DNA of 64,000 bases. It comes from Nocardia otitidiscaviarum NBRC 14405 (lineage in GTDB: Bacteria > Actinomycetota > Actinomycetes > Mycobacteriales > Mycobacteriaceae). Numbering within the stretch: the stretch's first letter is position 1; each line of letters opens with the position of its first letter. The notes under the pieces are model-generated. The model was not told where the DNA came from. It searched no databases and saw nothing but the letters and a program-made list of their open reading frames with translations. The translations under genes and the position numbers were made by a program. Of this stretch, positions 7,029-14,919 are shown piece by piece. The stretch lies in the NCBI RefSeq assembly GCF_000308635.1, contig NZ_BAGD01000277.1:1-64000 (forward strand). The letters are read 5' to 3'.

Positions 7029-9718
7029 TTTCTCTCCTCGGTGAACGACCGCAGGGTTACCGCGGTGACCTTGTACTCCGGACAATCGGTGACCTCGTCG
7101 GCGGACCGCGAGGTGAGCTCGTTGGTAGGGGCCTGCGGGAAGTGGAAGGCGGTGAAGACCTGTCCGGGCGCGACCTCGTCGGTGGGGCGCGCCGGCAGCA
7201 CCATCCGGCCGCGGCGGCTGCGGATCTCCACGGGATCACCCGCCGCCACCCCGAGCGCTGCCGCGTCATCGGTTGCGATATCAAGAGTTTCGCCCGCGAG
7301 CAGTTCGGCGTTGGGGGTGCGCCGGGTCATGGATCCGGTGTTGTAGTGCGCCAGTCGGCGACCCGTCACCAGGACGAACGGATACTCCGCGTCCGGTTCC
7401 TCGCCCGGCGGCAGGTATGGCCGCGCCGCCAGCGCCGCACGGCCGTCGGCGGTGGCGAAGCGGTCCAGGTGCAGGACGGGGGTGCCGGGGTGGCCGGGGT
7501 CCGGGCACGGCCAGTGCAGCGGTCCGACCCGGTCCAGCCGATCGTGCGAGATCCCGCCGAAAGCCGGTGTGAGGCGCGCGCATTCGTCCAGCGCCGCCGC
7601 GGGGGTCGGGCACCCGGGATCGGCTCCCAGGGCGGCCGCCACCGCGCGCAGGATGTCGAAGTCGGTGCGGACCCCGCCCGGTGGGTCGAGTGCCGGGCGG
7701 ACGCGTTGGAAGCGGCGGTCGAAATTGACGAAGGTGCCGTCCTTCTCGAGGAACGACGCGGCCGGAAGCACCACGTCCGCCAGTTCGGCGGTGCGCGAAA
7801 GGAAGACGTCCTGGCTGATGACGAGTTCACAGGCGGCCAGGGCGGCGCGCACATGTCCGGCGTCGGGGTCGGAGCTGACCAGATCCTCACCGATGACGTA
7901 GAGCGCCCGCAGGCCGCCGTCGAGTGCCGCGCCGAACATGGCGGGGATGCGCAGGCCCGGCCGCTCGGGTATCGGCACTCCCCACCCGCGGGAGAACCGC
8001 TCGCGCACGGCGGGATCGGCGAGCCGCTGATAGCCGGGCAGCACATCGGGCAGCGCACCCATATCCGATGCGCCCTGCACATTGTTCTGCCCGCGCAGGG
8101 GCAGCACCCCGCAGCCGTCCGCGGTGCCGACGGTCCCGCGCAACAGGGCCAGATTGGCCAGGGTGCGCACCCCGTCGGTGCCGTGGGCGTGTTCGGTGAT
8201 GCCCAGGCCGTACAGGATCACCGGGTGGCGCGCGCTGCCGAACAGGCGGGCGGCGTCGGCCAGCGCCGACGCGGGCACGCCCGCGACAGCGGCCACCCGC
8301 TCGGCGGAGTAGTCGGCGAGCAGGGCCGTCAATTCGTCCAGGCCGGTGGTGCGGTCACGCAGATAGTCGTGATCCACCTGGCCGGAGTCGAGCAGCAGGC
8401 GGGCCAGCGCGTTGAAGACGGCCACATTCGACCCCGGTACGCCCCGCAGGTGCACATCCGCCAGGTCCGCCAGTTCGGTCCGGCGCGGATCCACCACCAC
8501 CAGGCGCGCCCCGGCGTGCACCCGGTGCACGATCCGGGAACCGACCACCGGATGCGCTTCGGTGGGATTGGCCCCCGCGACCAGAATGCAGTCGGCGCGG
8601 TCGAGGTCGTCGAAGGAGTTGGTGCCGCCTGCGAACCCGAACGACGCGGTGAGCCCGGCCGCGGTCGGTGCGTGGCACAGCCGGGAGCAGTTGTCGATAT
8701 TGTTGGTGCGCAGGACCGTTCGGGCGATCTTCTGCGCGAGGTAGTTCTCCTCGTTGGTGGCGCGCGCGGAACAGATCATGCCGATGGCGTCGCCGCCGTG
8801 GGTATCGCGCACCCGGGTCAGCTCCCGCGCGATGTACGCGAGGGCCTCCTCCCAGGTGGCTGGTCGCAGTGGCGATCCACGCCCTGCCGCGCGCAGCAGC
8901 GGTTGGGTGAGGCGGTCACCGGATGTCACGAACCCGTGGGCGAAACGCCCCTTCACACAGGCGTGTCCGCGATTGACCGGTGCGTGGTGGGTCGGGGTCA
9001 CGGCCACGATGCCCGCCGCGTCGGTGTGCACGTCGAGTGCGCAGCCGACACCGCAGTAGCCGCAGGTCGTGGTGGTCGTCGCGGTCGCGGTACGGCCCAC
9101 GGCGTGCTTGTCGTAGAGCGCGCCGGTCGGACAGGAGTCGACACAGCCACCGCACGACACACACGGCGACTGCGCCCACGCGCCGCCGTCCCCGGCGGTG
9201 ACGACGGTGTCGAAGCCGCGACCGGCCAATTCCAGTGCGAAGGTGCCCTGGACATCGGCGCACATGGCGACGCAGCGGCCACAGGCGATGCAGAGGTCCC
9301 GGTCGACGCCGATATAGGGATGCGAATCGTCGGTGCCGCGGGTGTGCACGGCACCGGTGAACGCACCCCGCTCGACGCCGACGCTCGCACAGACGCGCAC
9401 CAATTCACTGCGCTCGGGCGGTATGCCGAGCGCCCGGGCGGGCAGTTCGGAGACGATCAACTCGAGGGTGCCGCGGGCGGCCGCACGGGCCACCGGATCG
9501 CCGGGGTCGATCATCATGCCGTCATGGACCGGTGTGGTGCAGGCGGCCACCGCGCGTCGATCCGCGGCGACCAGGCAGATACGGCAGGAACCGCGCGGCA
9601 CCAGCCGATCGTCGTGGCACAGGGTGGGCAGTTCACGACCGGACGCCCGGATGGCGTCCAGCACCGTCGCCGCGTCGGCGGTCTCGACCGGCGTACCGGC
9701 CACGTACACACGGGCCAT
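7025..9718 (-). CDS. NAD-dependent formate dehydrogenase, alpha (catalytic) subunit
   Basis: The protein is 897 aa from ATG 9718. Domains in order: a [2Fe-2S] segment with CHDDRLVPRGSCRICL (~35-50); two [4Fe-4S] clusters, CIACGRCVAMC and CVSCGGCVDSC; the CGYCGVGC cluster (~230); then a molybdopterin oxidoreductase domain with a C-terminal dinucleotide-binding region. The active-site segment NIDNCSRLCHAPTAAGL carries cysteine, not selenocysteine, as metal ligand. It oxidises formate to CO2 on a Mo/W-bis-MGD cofactor and passes electrons through the clusters to the NADH-linked beta/gamma subunit. It starts 5 bases after the beta stop. In dormancy it could recycle reducing power or remove formate; this is inference. 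Confidence 0.9.
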   Translation of the reverse strand: MARVYVAGTPVETADAATVLDAIRASGRELPTLCHDDRLVPRGSCRICLVAADRRAVAACTTPVHDGMMIDPGDPVARAAARGTLELIVSELPARALGIPPERSELVRVCASVGVERGAFTGAVHTRGTDDSHPYIGVDRDLCIACGRCVAMCADVQGTFALELAGRGFDTVVTAGDGGAWAQSPCVSCGGCVDSCPTGALYDKHAVGRTATATTTTTCGYCGVGCALDVHTDAAGIVAVTPTHHAPVNRGHACVKGRFAHGFVTSGDRLTQPLLRAAGRGSPLRPATWEEALAYIARELTRVRDTHGGDAIGMICSARATNEENYLAQKIARTVLRTNNIDNCSRLCHAPTAAGLTASFGFAGGTNSFDDLDRADCILVAGANPTEAHPVVGSRIVHRVHAGARLVVVDPRRTELADLADVHLRGVPGSNVAVFNALARLLLDSGQVDHDYLRDRTTGLDELTALLADYSAERVAAVAGVPASALADAARLFGSARHPVILYGLGITEHAHGTDGVRTLANLALLRGTVGTADGCGVLPLRGQNNVQGASDMGALPDVLPGYQRLADPAVRERFSRGWGVPIPERPGLRIPAMFGAALDGGLRALYVIGEDLVSSDPDAGHVRAALAACELVISQDVFLSRTAELADVVLPAASFLEKDGTFVNFDRRFQRVRPALDPPGGVRTDFDILRAVAAALGADPGCPTPAAALDECARLTPAFGGISHDRLDRVGPLHWPCPDPGHPGTPVLHLDRFATADGRAALAARPYLPPGEEPDAEYPFVLVTGRRLAHYNTGSMTRRTPNAELLAGETLDIATDDAAALGVAAGDPVEIRSRRGRMVLPARPTDEVAPGQVFTAFHFPQAPTNELTSRSADEVTDCPEYKVTAVTLRSFTEERK

Positions 9719-9723
9719 CACAG

Positions 9724-10758
9724 TCACCCTCGGTCGTGGATTCCGTAGACGCGCAACAGGCTTCGGACCGCCGCCGCCACCCCGGTGCCGAACGCGCACA
9801 TGCTGCCGGTGCGCATGATGTCGAGCAGTCGCCGCATCGGCGCGTCGGCGGCGAGTGCGGCGGCGTCCATGCGCTCGGCCAGCTCCTGTCCGCGCCGGGT
9901 GCCCACCCGGCACGGGGCGCAGGCGCCGCAGCTCTCCCGGGCGGCGAAGGTCCACAGCTGCCGCAGCAGATCCACGGCGCCGACGGTGTCCGGCACCGCG
10001 ACCAGGCTGCCGTGTCCGAGGCTCACGCCCCGCTCCGCCAGGTCCGCGGTGGCCAGTCCGATATCGAGTTCGTCGGGGGCGAGGAATCCACCCAGGGGAC
10101 CGCCGACCTGGAGGGCCCGCAACCGATGTCCGTCGCGCAGCCCGCCGCCGAGGTCCTCGACGATCCAGCGCAGCGAGGCGCCGAACTCCACCTCGTACAC
10201 GCCGGGGCGGGTGAATTCGGAGTTCAGGCAGACGAGTTTGGTGCCCGTCTCCTCGGGCCGCCCCAGCTTCGCGTACGACTCACCGCAGTTGCGCACGATC
10301 CACGGCACCGCCGCGAGGGTCTCGACATTCTGCAGCACGGTCGGACGGCCACCGTAGCCGCATTCGGTCGGGTAGGGCGGTCGGGTCTGCACCGTGCCGC
10401 GCAATCCCTCCAGGGAACGCAGCAGCGCGGTCTCCTCACCGGCCACATACGCGCCCGCGCCGATCTGCACGGTCACGTCGAGGTCGAGTCCGGACCCGTG
10501 GATGTCGCGGCCCAGCTGCCCCGATGCGCGTGCCTGGTCGATGGCGGCGCGCATTGTCCGCGCCGCCGCCGGATACTCCGAACGGACCAGGACGATGCCC
10601 CGGTCGGCCCCCACCGCCGCGGCGCACAGCGCCATCCCCTCCAGCACCCGGTGCGGGTCGTATTCCATGAGCAGCCGGTCGCAGTACGAACCCGGATCGC
10701 CCTCGTCGCCATTGGCGATCACATAGCGGGGCCCGGATTCCGGACGGCCGCACGCCAT
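9724..10758 (-). CDS. Formate dehydrogenase beta subunit (NuoF/FdsB-like), 3' portion of a frameshifted gamma-beta fusion
   Basis: This frame encodes most of a NuoF-type NADH/FMN subunit: GPRYVIANGDEGDPGSYCDR near the start, GAGAYVAGEETAL, and the C-terminal [4Fe-4S] motif ESCGACAPCRVG. The expected N-terminal FMN/NADH loop (RSGLRGRGGA) is not in this frame; it sits at the end of the upstream frame. The two frames meet between about 10735 and 10760 and differ as if one base were missing. ATG 10758 could in principle start a truncated protein but would omit that loop. Either the sequence has an error or the subunit is broken. It ends 5 bases before the alpha start. Confidence 0.7.
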   Translation of the reverse strand: MACGRPESGPRYVIANGDEGDPGSYCDRLLMEYDPHRVLEGMALCAAAVGADRGIVLVRSEYPAAARTMRAAIDQARASGQLGRDIHGSGLDLDVTVQIGAGAYVAGEETALLRSLEGLRGTVQTRPPYPTECGYGGRPTVLQNVETLAAVPWIVRNCGESYAKLGRPEETGTKLVCLNSEFTRPGVYEVEFGASLRWIVEDLGGGLRDGHRLRALQVGGPLGGFLAPDELDIGLATADLAERGVSLGHGSLVAVPDTVGAVDLLRQLWTFAARESCGACAPCRVGTRRGQELAERMDAAALAADAPMRRLLDIMRTGSMCAFGTGVAAAVRSLLRVYGIHDRG

Positions 10759-11318
10759 TTGGCGCTCACCACGTACTCGGCGCCGCCCCGGCCGCGCAGC
10801 CCCGACCGCACCACCTCGTGCCAGATCTCGTGCTGGCGGCGGGTCTCGAGCACGTCGGTCCACACCTGCCAGGGCTGCGCGCCACCGACCAGTCCGGCGA
10901 GCACCACCGGCTCCGCGGCGTGGCAGGCGTAGGGGATCGACGGTGCGGGTGTGCGCTGCGGACCGCTCAACAGGGTATCGCCGTGCAGTTCCGCCGGTGC
11001 GGCATAACAGCTTCCGAGGCAGTACACCGATCGCTCGTCCGCGCCCGGTGCCGCCGGGCGGCCACCGCGCGCGACGAAGCATCCGGTGCCGTCGCACACG
11101 CTGATCGGTCGCGGCTCGGTCAGATCGGCGTAGAACGACGCGGAGCCGGCCACCGTGGCCAGGGGCAACTGTGCCGCCGTGGCGACGGCATCGATATCGC
11201 CGCGCCGGATTTCACCGTGCGCATCGGCCGCGTCCCGCAACCAGCCGGTCACGGAGGCGGCGGAGGCGGTGACGCGGTGCGCCCGAACCGCCGTCCAATC
11301 GCGGGGTCGACTCGCCAT
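10719..11318 (-). CDS. Formate dehydrogenase gamma subunit (NuoE/FdsG-like) plus N-terminus of beta; 5' portion of frameshifted fusion
   Basis: The start is ATG 11318, with AGAGGGAG just upstream. Residues ~1-150 are a thioredoxin-like [2Fe-2S] NuoE/FdsG domain with cysteine pairs CDGTGC and CLGSC. The frame then continues into SGLRGRGGAEYVVSAKW, the N-terminal loop of NuoF, and stops at 10719. Gamma and beta were therefore one fused polypeptide in the ancestral state, cut by a one-base frameshift. The gene lies 97 bases from a DosR-like box at 11415-11429 and heads the five-gene unit. Confidence 0.7.
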   Translation of the reverse strand: MASRPRDWTAVRAHRVTASAASVTGWLRDAADAHGEIRRGDIDAVATAAQLPLATVAGSASFYADLTEPRPISVCDGTGCFVARGGRPAAPGADERSVYCLGSCYAAPAELHGDTLLSGPQRTPAPSIPYACHAAEPVVLAGLVGGAQPWQVWTDVLETRRQHEIWHEVVRSGLRGRGGAEYVVSAKWRAAVRNPGPAM

Positions 11319-11414
11319 AGCCACTCCCTCTGCCCCGGCTCATCGGTGGCCGGCACCGACTACTGTGCGCTCGGACACCTCGGTACCGGGAGGGCCGCCC
11401 AGCCCACTCCGGCA

Positions 11415-11429
11415 AGGTCTTTGGTCCCG
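11415..11429. promoter_or_regulatory. DosR-like box between formate dehydrogenase operon and universal stress gene
   Basis: On the minus strand the site reads CGGGACCAAAGACCT. It lies in the 168-bp divergent region, 58 bases before the USP start (11487) and 97 before the formate dehydrogenase start (11318), so it could serve both directions. Confidence 0.5.
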
Positions 11430-11486
11430 GCCGTGACGGGCGCGCCGCCTCTACTCGCGCGGTCGCCGAGCACAGACGCTGAGACC

Positions 11487-12416
11487 ATGGACCCGCAGAC
11501 ACCGCAACGACGCCCCGGCCCGCCCCACGGTGCCGACCGACAGCCACCCGTCGTCGTCGGAGTCGACGGCTCCGCCGCCGCATTGCGCGCGGTCGAATGG
11601 GCCGCCGCGGCGGCGCTGTCCCGTTCCGCGCCGCTGCGCCTGGTCTACGTGCTCCCGCCCCTGGACCGTCCGCAGTACCGGCCCGGAGGCAGCCGTCATC
11701 GGCAAGCGGTCGCCGCGCTCGACAGCGCCCGGCGCACCGCGCTCCGGTCCACGGCGGAGCTGGAGTCGACCGCTCCCCTCGACATAGTTGTCGACATCCG
11801 GCACGGCCACGCCGATCGGGAGCTCCTGGAACTGTCCCGGTCCGCCGACCTGATCGCGCTCGGCGCCGCCGATATCGGACTCTTCGCGCATATGGTGCTG
11901 GGTTCGACCGCGCTGGCGGTGAGTCGGGCGGCACGCTGCCCGGTAGCCCTGATCCGCCGCACCCCCGCCGGGTCCGGACCGGTGCTGGTGGTGGTCTCGG
12001 CCTGGCATACGGCCCGGCCCGCCCTGCGGCACGCCTTCCGGGCCGCCGCGGCCCTGCGCACCGATGTCGTGGTCGTCCGACTCTGGCAGGGTCGTTCCTG
12101 GGCCGCCCCGGGCTACCCCGCCCCGGTCGGCGCGGTGGTGTCCGACGCCCGAATCCGGCACTGCCAGCGCGACTTCCCCACCGTCTCGGTGCGGCCGATC
12201 ACCGTCGTCGGTGACGCGGTGAGCGCCGTCGAACGTTTCAGCTCCGCGGCCCGGCTCGTCGTCATCGGCAACGACGGCACCGTCGACTACCCGTCCCGCC
12301 TCCGGCGCATCGCCCGCGACCTCGTCCACCACGCGCCCTGCCCGATATTGCTCATTCCCGACGCGCCCGCCGCACTGCCCCACACGTCGGCCGCGACACA
12401 GCCCCGCACGCCGTGA
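11487..12416 (+). CDS. Universal stress protein, two tandem Usp domains
   Basis: The protein is 309 aa from ATG 11487. Domain 1 begins PVVVGVDGSAAALRAVEWAA and ends with a modified nucleotide loop LGAADIGLFAHMVLGSTA. Domain 2 (~170-300) begins VLVVVSAWHTARPALRHAF. Its loop, VIGNDGTVDYPSRLRR, lacks the usual G-x2-G-x9-G(S/T) pattern, so ATP binding there is doubtful. Tandem Usp proteins of this length are typical of mycobacterial DosR regulons. It is divergent from the formate dehydrogenase operon across a DosR-like box. A long open frame continues upstream but shows no Usp similarity. Confidence 0.88.
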   Translation: MDPQTPQRRPGPPHGADRQPPVVVGVDGSAAALRAVEWAAAAALSRSAPLRLVYVLPPLDRPQYRPGGSRHRQAVAALDSARRTALRSTAELESTAPLDIVVDIRHGHADRELLELSRSADLIALGAADIGLFAHMVLGSTALAVSRAARCPVALIRRTPAGSGPVLVVVSAWHTARPALRHAFRAAAALRTDVVVVRLWQGRSWAAPGYPAPVGAVVSDARIRHCQRDFPTVSVRPITVVGDAVSAVERFSSAARLVVIGNDGTVDYPSRLRRIARDLVHHAPCPILLIPDAPAALPHTSAATQPRTP

Positions 12417-12417
12417 C

Positions 12418-12445
12418 GGGCGCGGCAGCACCTGCTGCCGCGCCC
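12418..12445. terminator. Perfect 13-bp hairpin between convergent genes
   Basis: GGGCGCGGCAGCA (12418-12430) pairs exactly with TGCTGCCGCGCCC (12433-12445) around two bases. It fills the 37-bp space between the ends of the USP gene and the minus-strand membrane protein gene, so it probably terminates both. Confidence 0.75.
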
Positions 12446-12453
12446 TCCAAAGG

Positions 12454-12966
12454 TCAACAGCCCGAGAGTCGTTCGGTGCGGGCGCGCAACGCGCGGACGA
12501 TCAGCACCACGCCCACCGCACCGGACAACGCCGCAACGGCCGCGAGAGCCAGCCGGACGCCGTCGTGCGCGGCGGGTCCCGGAGTGGGGCGCGGCCGAGT
12601 CAGCGAACGGGGCACCGCCGCGGTGCCGACGGTGAGAGCGAGCGGGGCCGCGCCCACCATCGGGCTCGTACCCGAGCTTCCGACCCCCAGATGCCACAAC
12701 CGGTAGTCGTCGGGAGCCGAGACAGACTGTCCAGGAGCGAGGTTCGCCCACGGTCGGCGTGGCTCGACGCGCACCACATGCGTCATGCCGTCGGGTACCG
12801 GGGGATCGTCGGGCACGGTGGGAATGACCACTTCGCCCGTCCTCGTCAGCAGGCACAGCATGGGGGTGGCCGGACCGTCGTCGACCGAGACGTCCGCGAC
12901 ATAGGCCCTCATCGGCCGCTCCTCCCCCGCGGGCGCGTACTGTTCCTCCCTAGCGGCGCTGTTCAT
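12454..12966 (-). CDS. Unrecognised protein with one C-terminal membrane helix
   Basis: The protein is 170 aa from ATG 12966 (MNSAAREEQYAPAGEE). I do not recognise a family. Residues ~20-70 form a polar segment rich in Val/Asp/Pro (MRAYVADVSVDDGPATPMLC). A hydrophobic helix follows near 135-155 (LALAAVAALSGAVGVVLIV), then a short basic tail, giving a type with the N-domain probably outside. MRAYVADV, 18 residues in, is an alternative start. The divergent CBS-BON gene shares the promoter region, which contains a DosR-like box 107 bases away. Confidence 0.6.
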   Translation of the reverse strand: MNSAAREEQYAPAGEERPMRAYVADVSVDDGPATPMLCLLTRTGEVVIPTVPDDPPVPDGMTHVVRVEPRRPWANLAPGQSVSAPDDYRLWHLGVGSSGTSPMVGAAPLALTVGTAAVPRSLTRPRPTPGPAAHDGVRLALAAVAALSGAVGVVLIVRALRARTERLSGC

Positions 12967-13072
12967 GGCACACCCCTGATATCGAAAAACACTCCTGTGA
13001 ACGAGGATTCGGCAGACCGAGCGAATTGAACAGAGTAGTTCGGCACTCGATTCCGGCGCACCAACGCCGCGC

Positions 13073-13087
13073 AGGGCCGAAAGTCCC
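13073..13087. promoter_or_regulatory. DosR-like box upstream of CBS-BON gene
   Basis: AGGGCCGAAAGTCCC lies 59 bases before the CBS-BON start (13146) and 107 bases from the divergent membrane protein start (12966). It is one of the better copies in the window. Confidence 0.6.
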
Positions 13088-13145
13088 GCCCGCACCCCCG
13101 TTTCGGCCCTGTCCCACCGCCGATACGGCGGCGGACACTCACGCT

Positions 13146-13850
13146 ATGAGGCATAAACGAGTCGCGGACGTCATGACCCAGGACGTGATCACGGTGCCGG
13201 TGGACATGCCCTTCCACGGCATCGTTCGCACCATGGCCGAACATGCCGTCAGCGGTGTCCCGGTCATCGACGCACACCGCCGGGTGGTCGGCATCGTCAC
13301 CGAGGCCGATCTGCTCGGCCGCCAAGCGGGCGTGGCACCCGCATCCGCCTGGCAGGCCCTGCGCCGCAGACTGTTCACGCGACGCGGCACCGGATACACG
13401 GCCGCGGACCTGATGAGCGCACCCGTGGTAACGGTGGACGCCGGGGCCCGGCTCACCACGGCCGCCGCCCTCATGGCGCGCCAGCACGTGAAGCGCCTAC
13501 CCGTACTCGGCCCCGACCGGATGCTGCGCGGCATCGTCAGCCGCAAGGACCTGCTCAGCGTGTACCGCCGCCCCGACTCGGAGCTCGCCGCGGAAGTCCG
13601 TGACGAGGTGCTGCGCCGCGCGATGTCCGTACCCCACTCCGCGGTTTCCGTCACGGTCGACCAGGGTGTGGTCACCCTGAGCGGAACGGTGGAGCGCGGC
13701 AGCATGATCGAGATCATCAGGGTGCTCACCGCCGCCGTCGACGGCGTAGTGGACGTCGTCACCGACCTCACCGCGGAAATCGACGAAACCCGACCGGAAA
13801 CCACGATGGAGAACACCGGCCCCGACGGCACCCTCACCCGTAACCCCTGA
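13146..13850 (+). CDS. CBS-pair protein with C-terminal BON domain
   Basis: The protein is 234 aa from ATG 13146. Two CBS motifs (~5-60 and ~85-140) include ADVMTQDVITVPVDMP and ADLMSAPVVTVDAGAR, each with a GIV-(T/S)-x-x-DLL end. A BON domain follows at ~155-215 (VSVTVDQGVVTLSGTVERG). CBS pairs bind adenine nucleotides and act as energy sensors; BON domains usually associate with membranes or phospholipid. M. tuberculosis hrp1 (Rv2626c), a CBS protein, is among the strongest DosR genes. A DosR-like box lies 59 bases upstream. Confidence 0.9.
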   Translation: MRHKRVADVMTQDVITVPVDMPFHGIVRTMAEHAVSGVPVIDAHRRVVGIVTEADLLGRQAGVAPASAWQALRRRLFTRRGTGYTAADLMSAPVVTVDAGARLTTAAALMARQHVKRLPVLGPDRMLRGIVSRKDLLSVYRRPDSELAAEVRDEVLRRAMSVPHSAVSVTVDQGVVTLSGTVERGSMIEIIRVLTAAVDGVVDVVTDLTAEIDETRPETTMENTGPDGTLTRNP

Positions 13851-13901
13851 CCACCCCGGTGACGGGCATCGGCACGGCCGCGCCCGCCACGGGGTGTGTT
13901 G

Positions 13902-14705
13902 TCAGCGCGACGGCACGATCACGCCGTAGTGGCCGTCGTAGCGGTGGTAGACGACGCAGCCGCGGCCGAGGTCGGGGTCGCGGTAGAAGACGAACGGCCA
14001 GCCGGTGACCTCCAGGCGGTCGATGGCGCCGGGGAGGTCGGTGACGATCGCGGGGGCCAGGCTGATCATGACCGGGGTGCTGCCGCGGGCGACGTCGTCG
14101 GGGCGGGGATCCAGCTGGGCCAGGCGGAAACCGGCGTCGTCGGCGTGGTAGAGCACGCTGTCCTGGCCGGTGCCGGATTCGACGAAAAGGTGGAAATCGT
14201 AGTCCAGCAGGTCCATCTCGGCGGCGGCCCCGTCACAGGTCTCGGTACCGAGGGCATAGGACTTGCGGCGCAGCACCTCTCGCTCCTCCACGGGGCGCGG
14301 GAAATAGGGCAGCGGGGTCCGAGCCGACGCGCCGTGTCGCCATTCGTGCGGCCGGGTGGGCGTCCGGCGGTGGCGCACCGCCTCCCAGTTCCGGGTCAGG
14401 CGTAGCAGACGGGCGCGCAGCCGATCCGCCAGCAGGTCGACCGCCTCCCGGGTCGACGCCGCCCGCACCTGGACCCGGACCGGGCGGCCCTGCATATTCA
14501 CATTCGCCTGTGCCACCACCGATTCCGATACCGCCGGATCCCGGTGACCGGTGAGCCGCACCCGCGCGGCGAGTACCGGTTCGGGCGCGAACGTCAGGGC
14601 GTGCCCGACCTTTTCCCGGGCATAGGCCGCCCCCGCGGCCGAGACGTGGTGACCGACCGACACCGTCAGCATCGACTCCGGCTCCGTTGAACGCTGCAGC
14701 AACAT
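13902..14705 (-). CDS. HPF/S30AE-like ribosome hibernation factor, dormancy type (Rv0079-like)
   Basis: The protein is 267 aa, with a strong AAGGAGG site ahead of ATG 14705. The N-terminal ~110 residues resemble the S30AE/HPF fold (VRLTGHRDPAVSESVVAQANVNMQG). The rest contains two copies of the S30AE C-terminal dimerisation module, beginning EVLRRKSYALGTETCDGA and repeated around GAIDRLEVTGWPFVFYRD. Such factors bind the 30S subunit and silence ribosomes in stasis. In M. tuberculosis the counterpart Rv0079 is DosR-controlled. A DosR-like box lies 50 bases upstream. Confidence 0.85.
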   Translation of the reverse strand: MLLQRSTEPESMLTVSVGHHVSAAGAAYAREKVGHALTFAPEPVLAARVRLTGHRDPAVSESVVAQANVNMQGRPVRVQVRAASTREAVDLLADRLRARLLRLTRNWEAVRHRRTPTRPHEWRHGASARTPLPYFPRPVEEREVLRRKSYALGTETCDGAAAEMDLLDYDFHLFVESGTGQDSVLYHADDAGFRLAQLDPRPDDVARGSTPVMISLAPAIVTDLPGAIDRLEVTGWPFVFYRDPDLGRGCVVYHRYDGHYGVIVPSR

Positions 14706-14754
14706 CGCAGAACCTCCTTGTCAGGCACTGTGCCATCGCGATCGGCGCGTGCGG

Positions 14755-14769
14755 AGGGCCTTTGGTCAC
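14755..14769. promoter_or_regulatory. DosR-like box between HPF-like and AarF-like genes
   Basis: AGGGCCTTTGGTCAC lies 50 bases upstream of the minus-strand HPF-like gene and about 150 bases upstream of the plus-strand kinase-like gene. The first is the likelier target. Confidence 0.5.
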
Positions 14770-14919
14770 CAGGCGGCGACCCGTTCGACCATCCCCGCCG
14801 CACGGCGCGCACCCCGGCGCGACTGCTGACCGAGGACCCGCCGCGCGATTCCGATATCCCCTATCGCGATGACGTGGCGGCGGGCGAGCGTGGAGGTGCC
14901 GACGACGGAAGGCGGAGTC

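Noticed and set aside
7025..9718. Selenocysteine in formate dehydrogenase alpha
   Set aside because: The active-site position is a normal cysteine codon within SRLCH and there is no in-frame TGA.
10719..10760. Programmed frameshift joining formate dehydrogenase gamma and beta
   Set aside because: No slippery heptamer or downstream stimulator is evident, and a simple one-base loss explains the data. Read-level checking is still needed.
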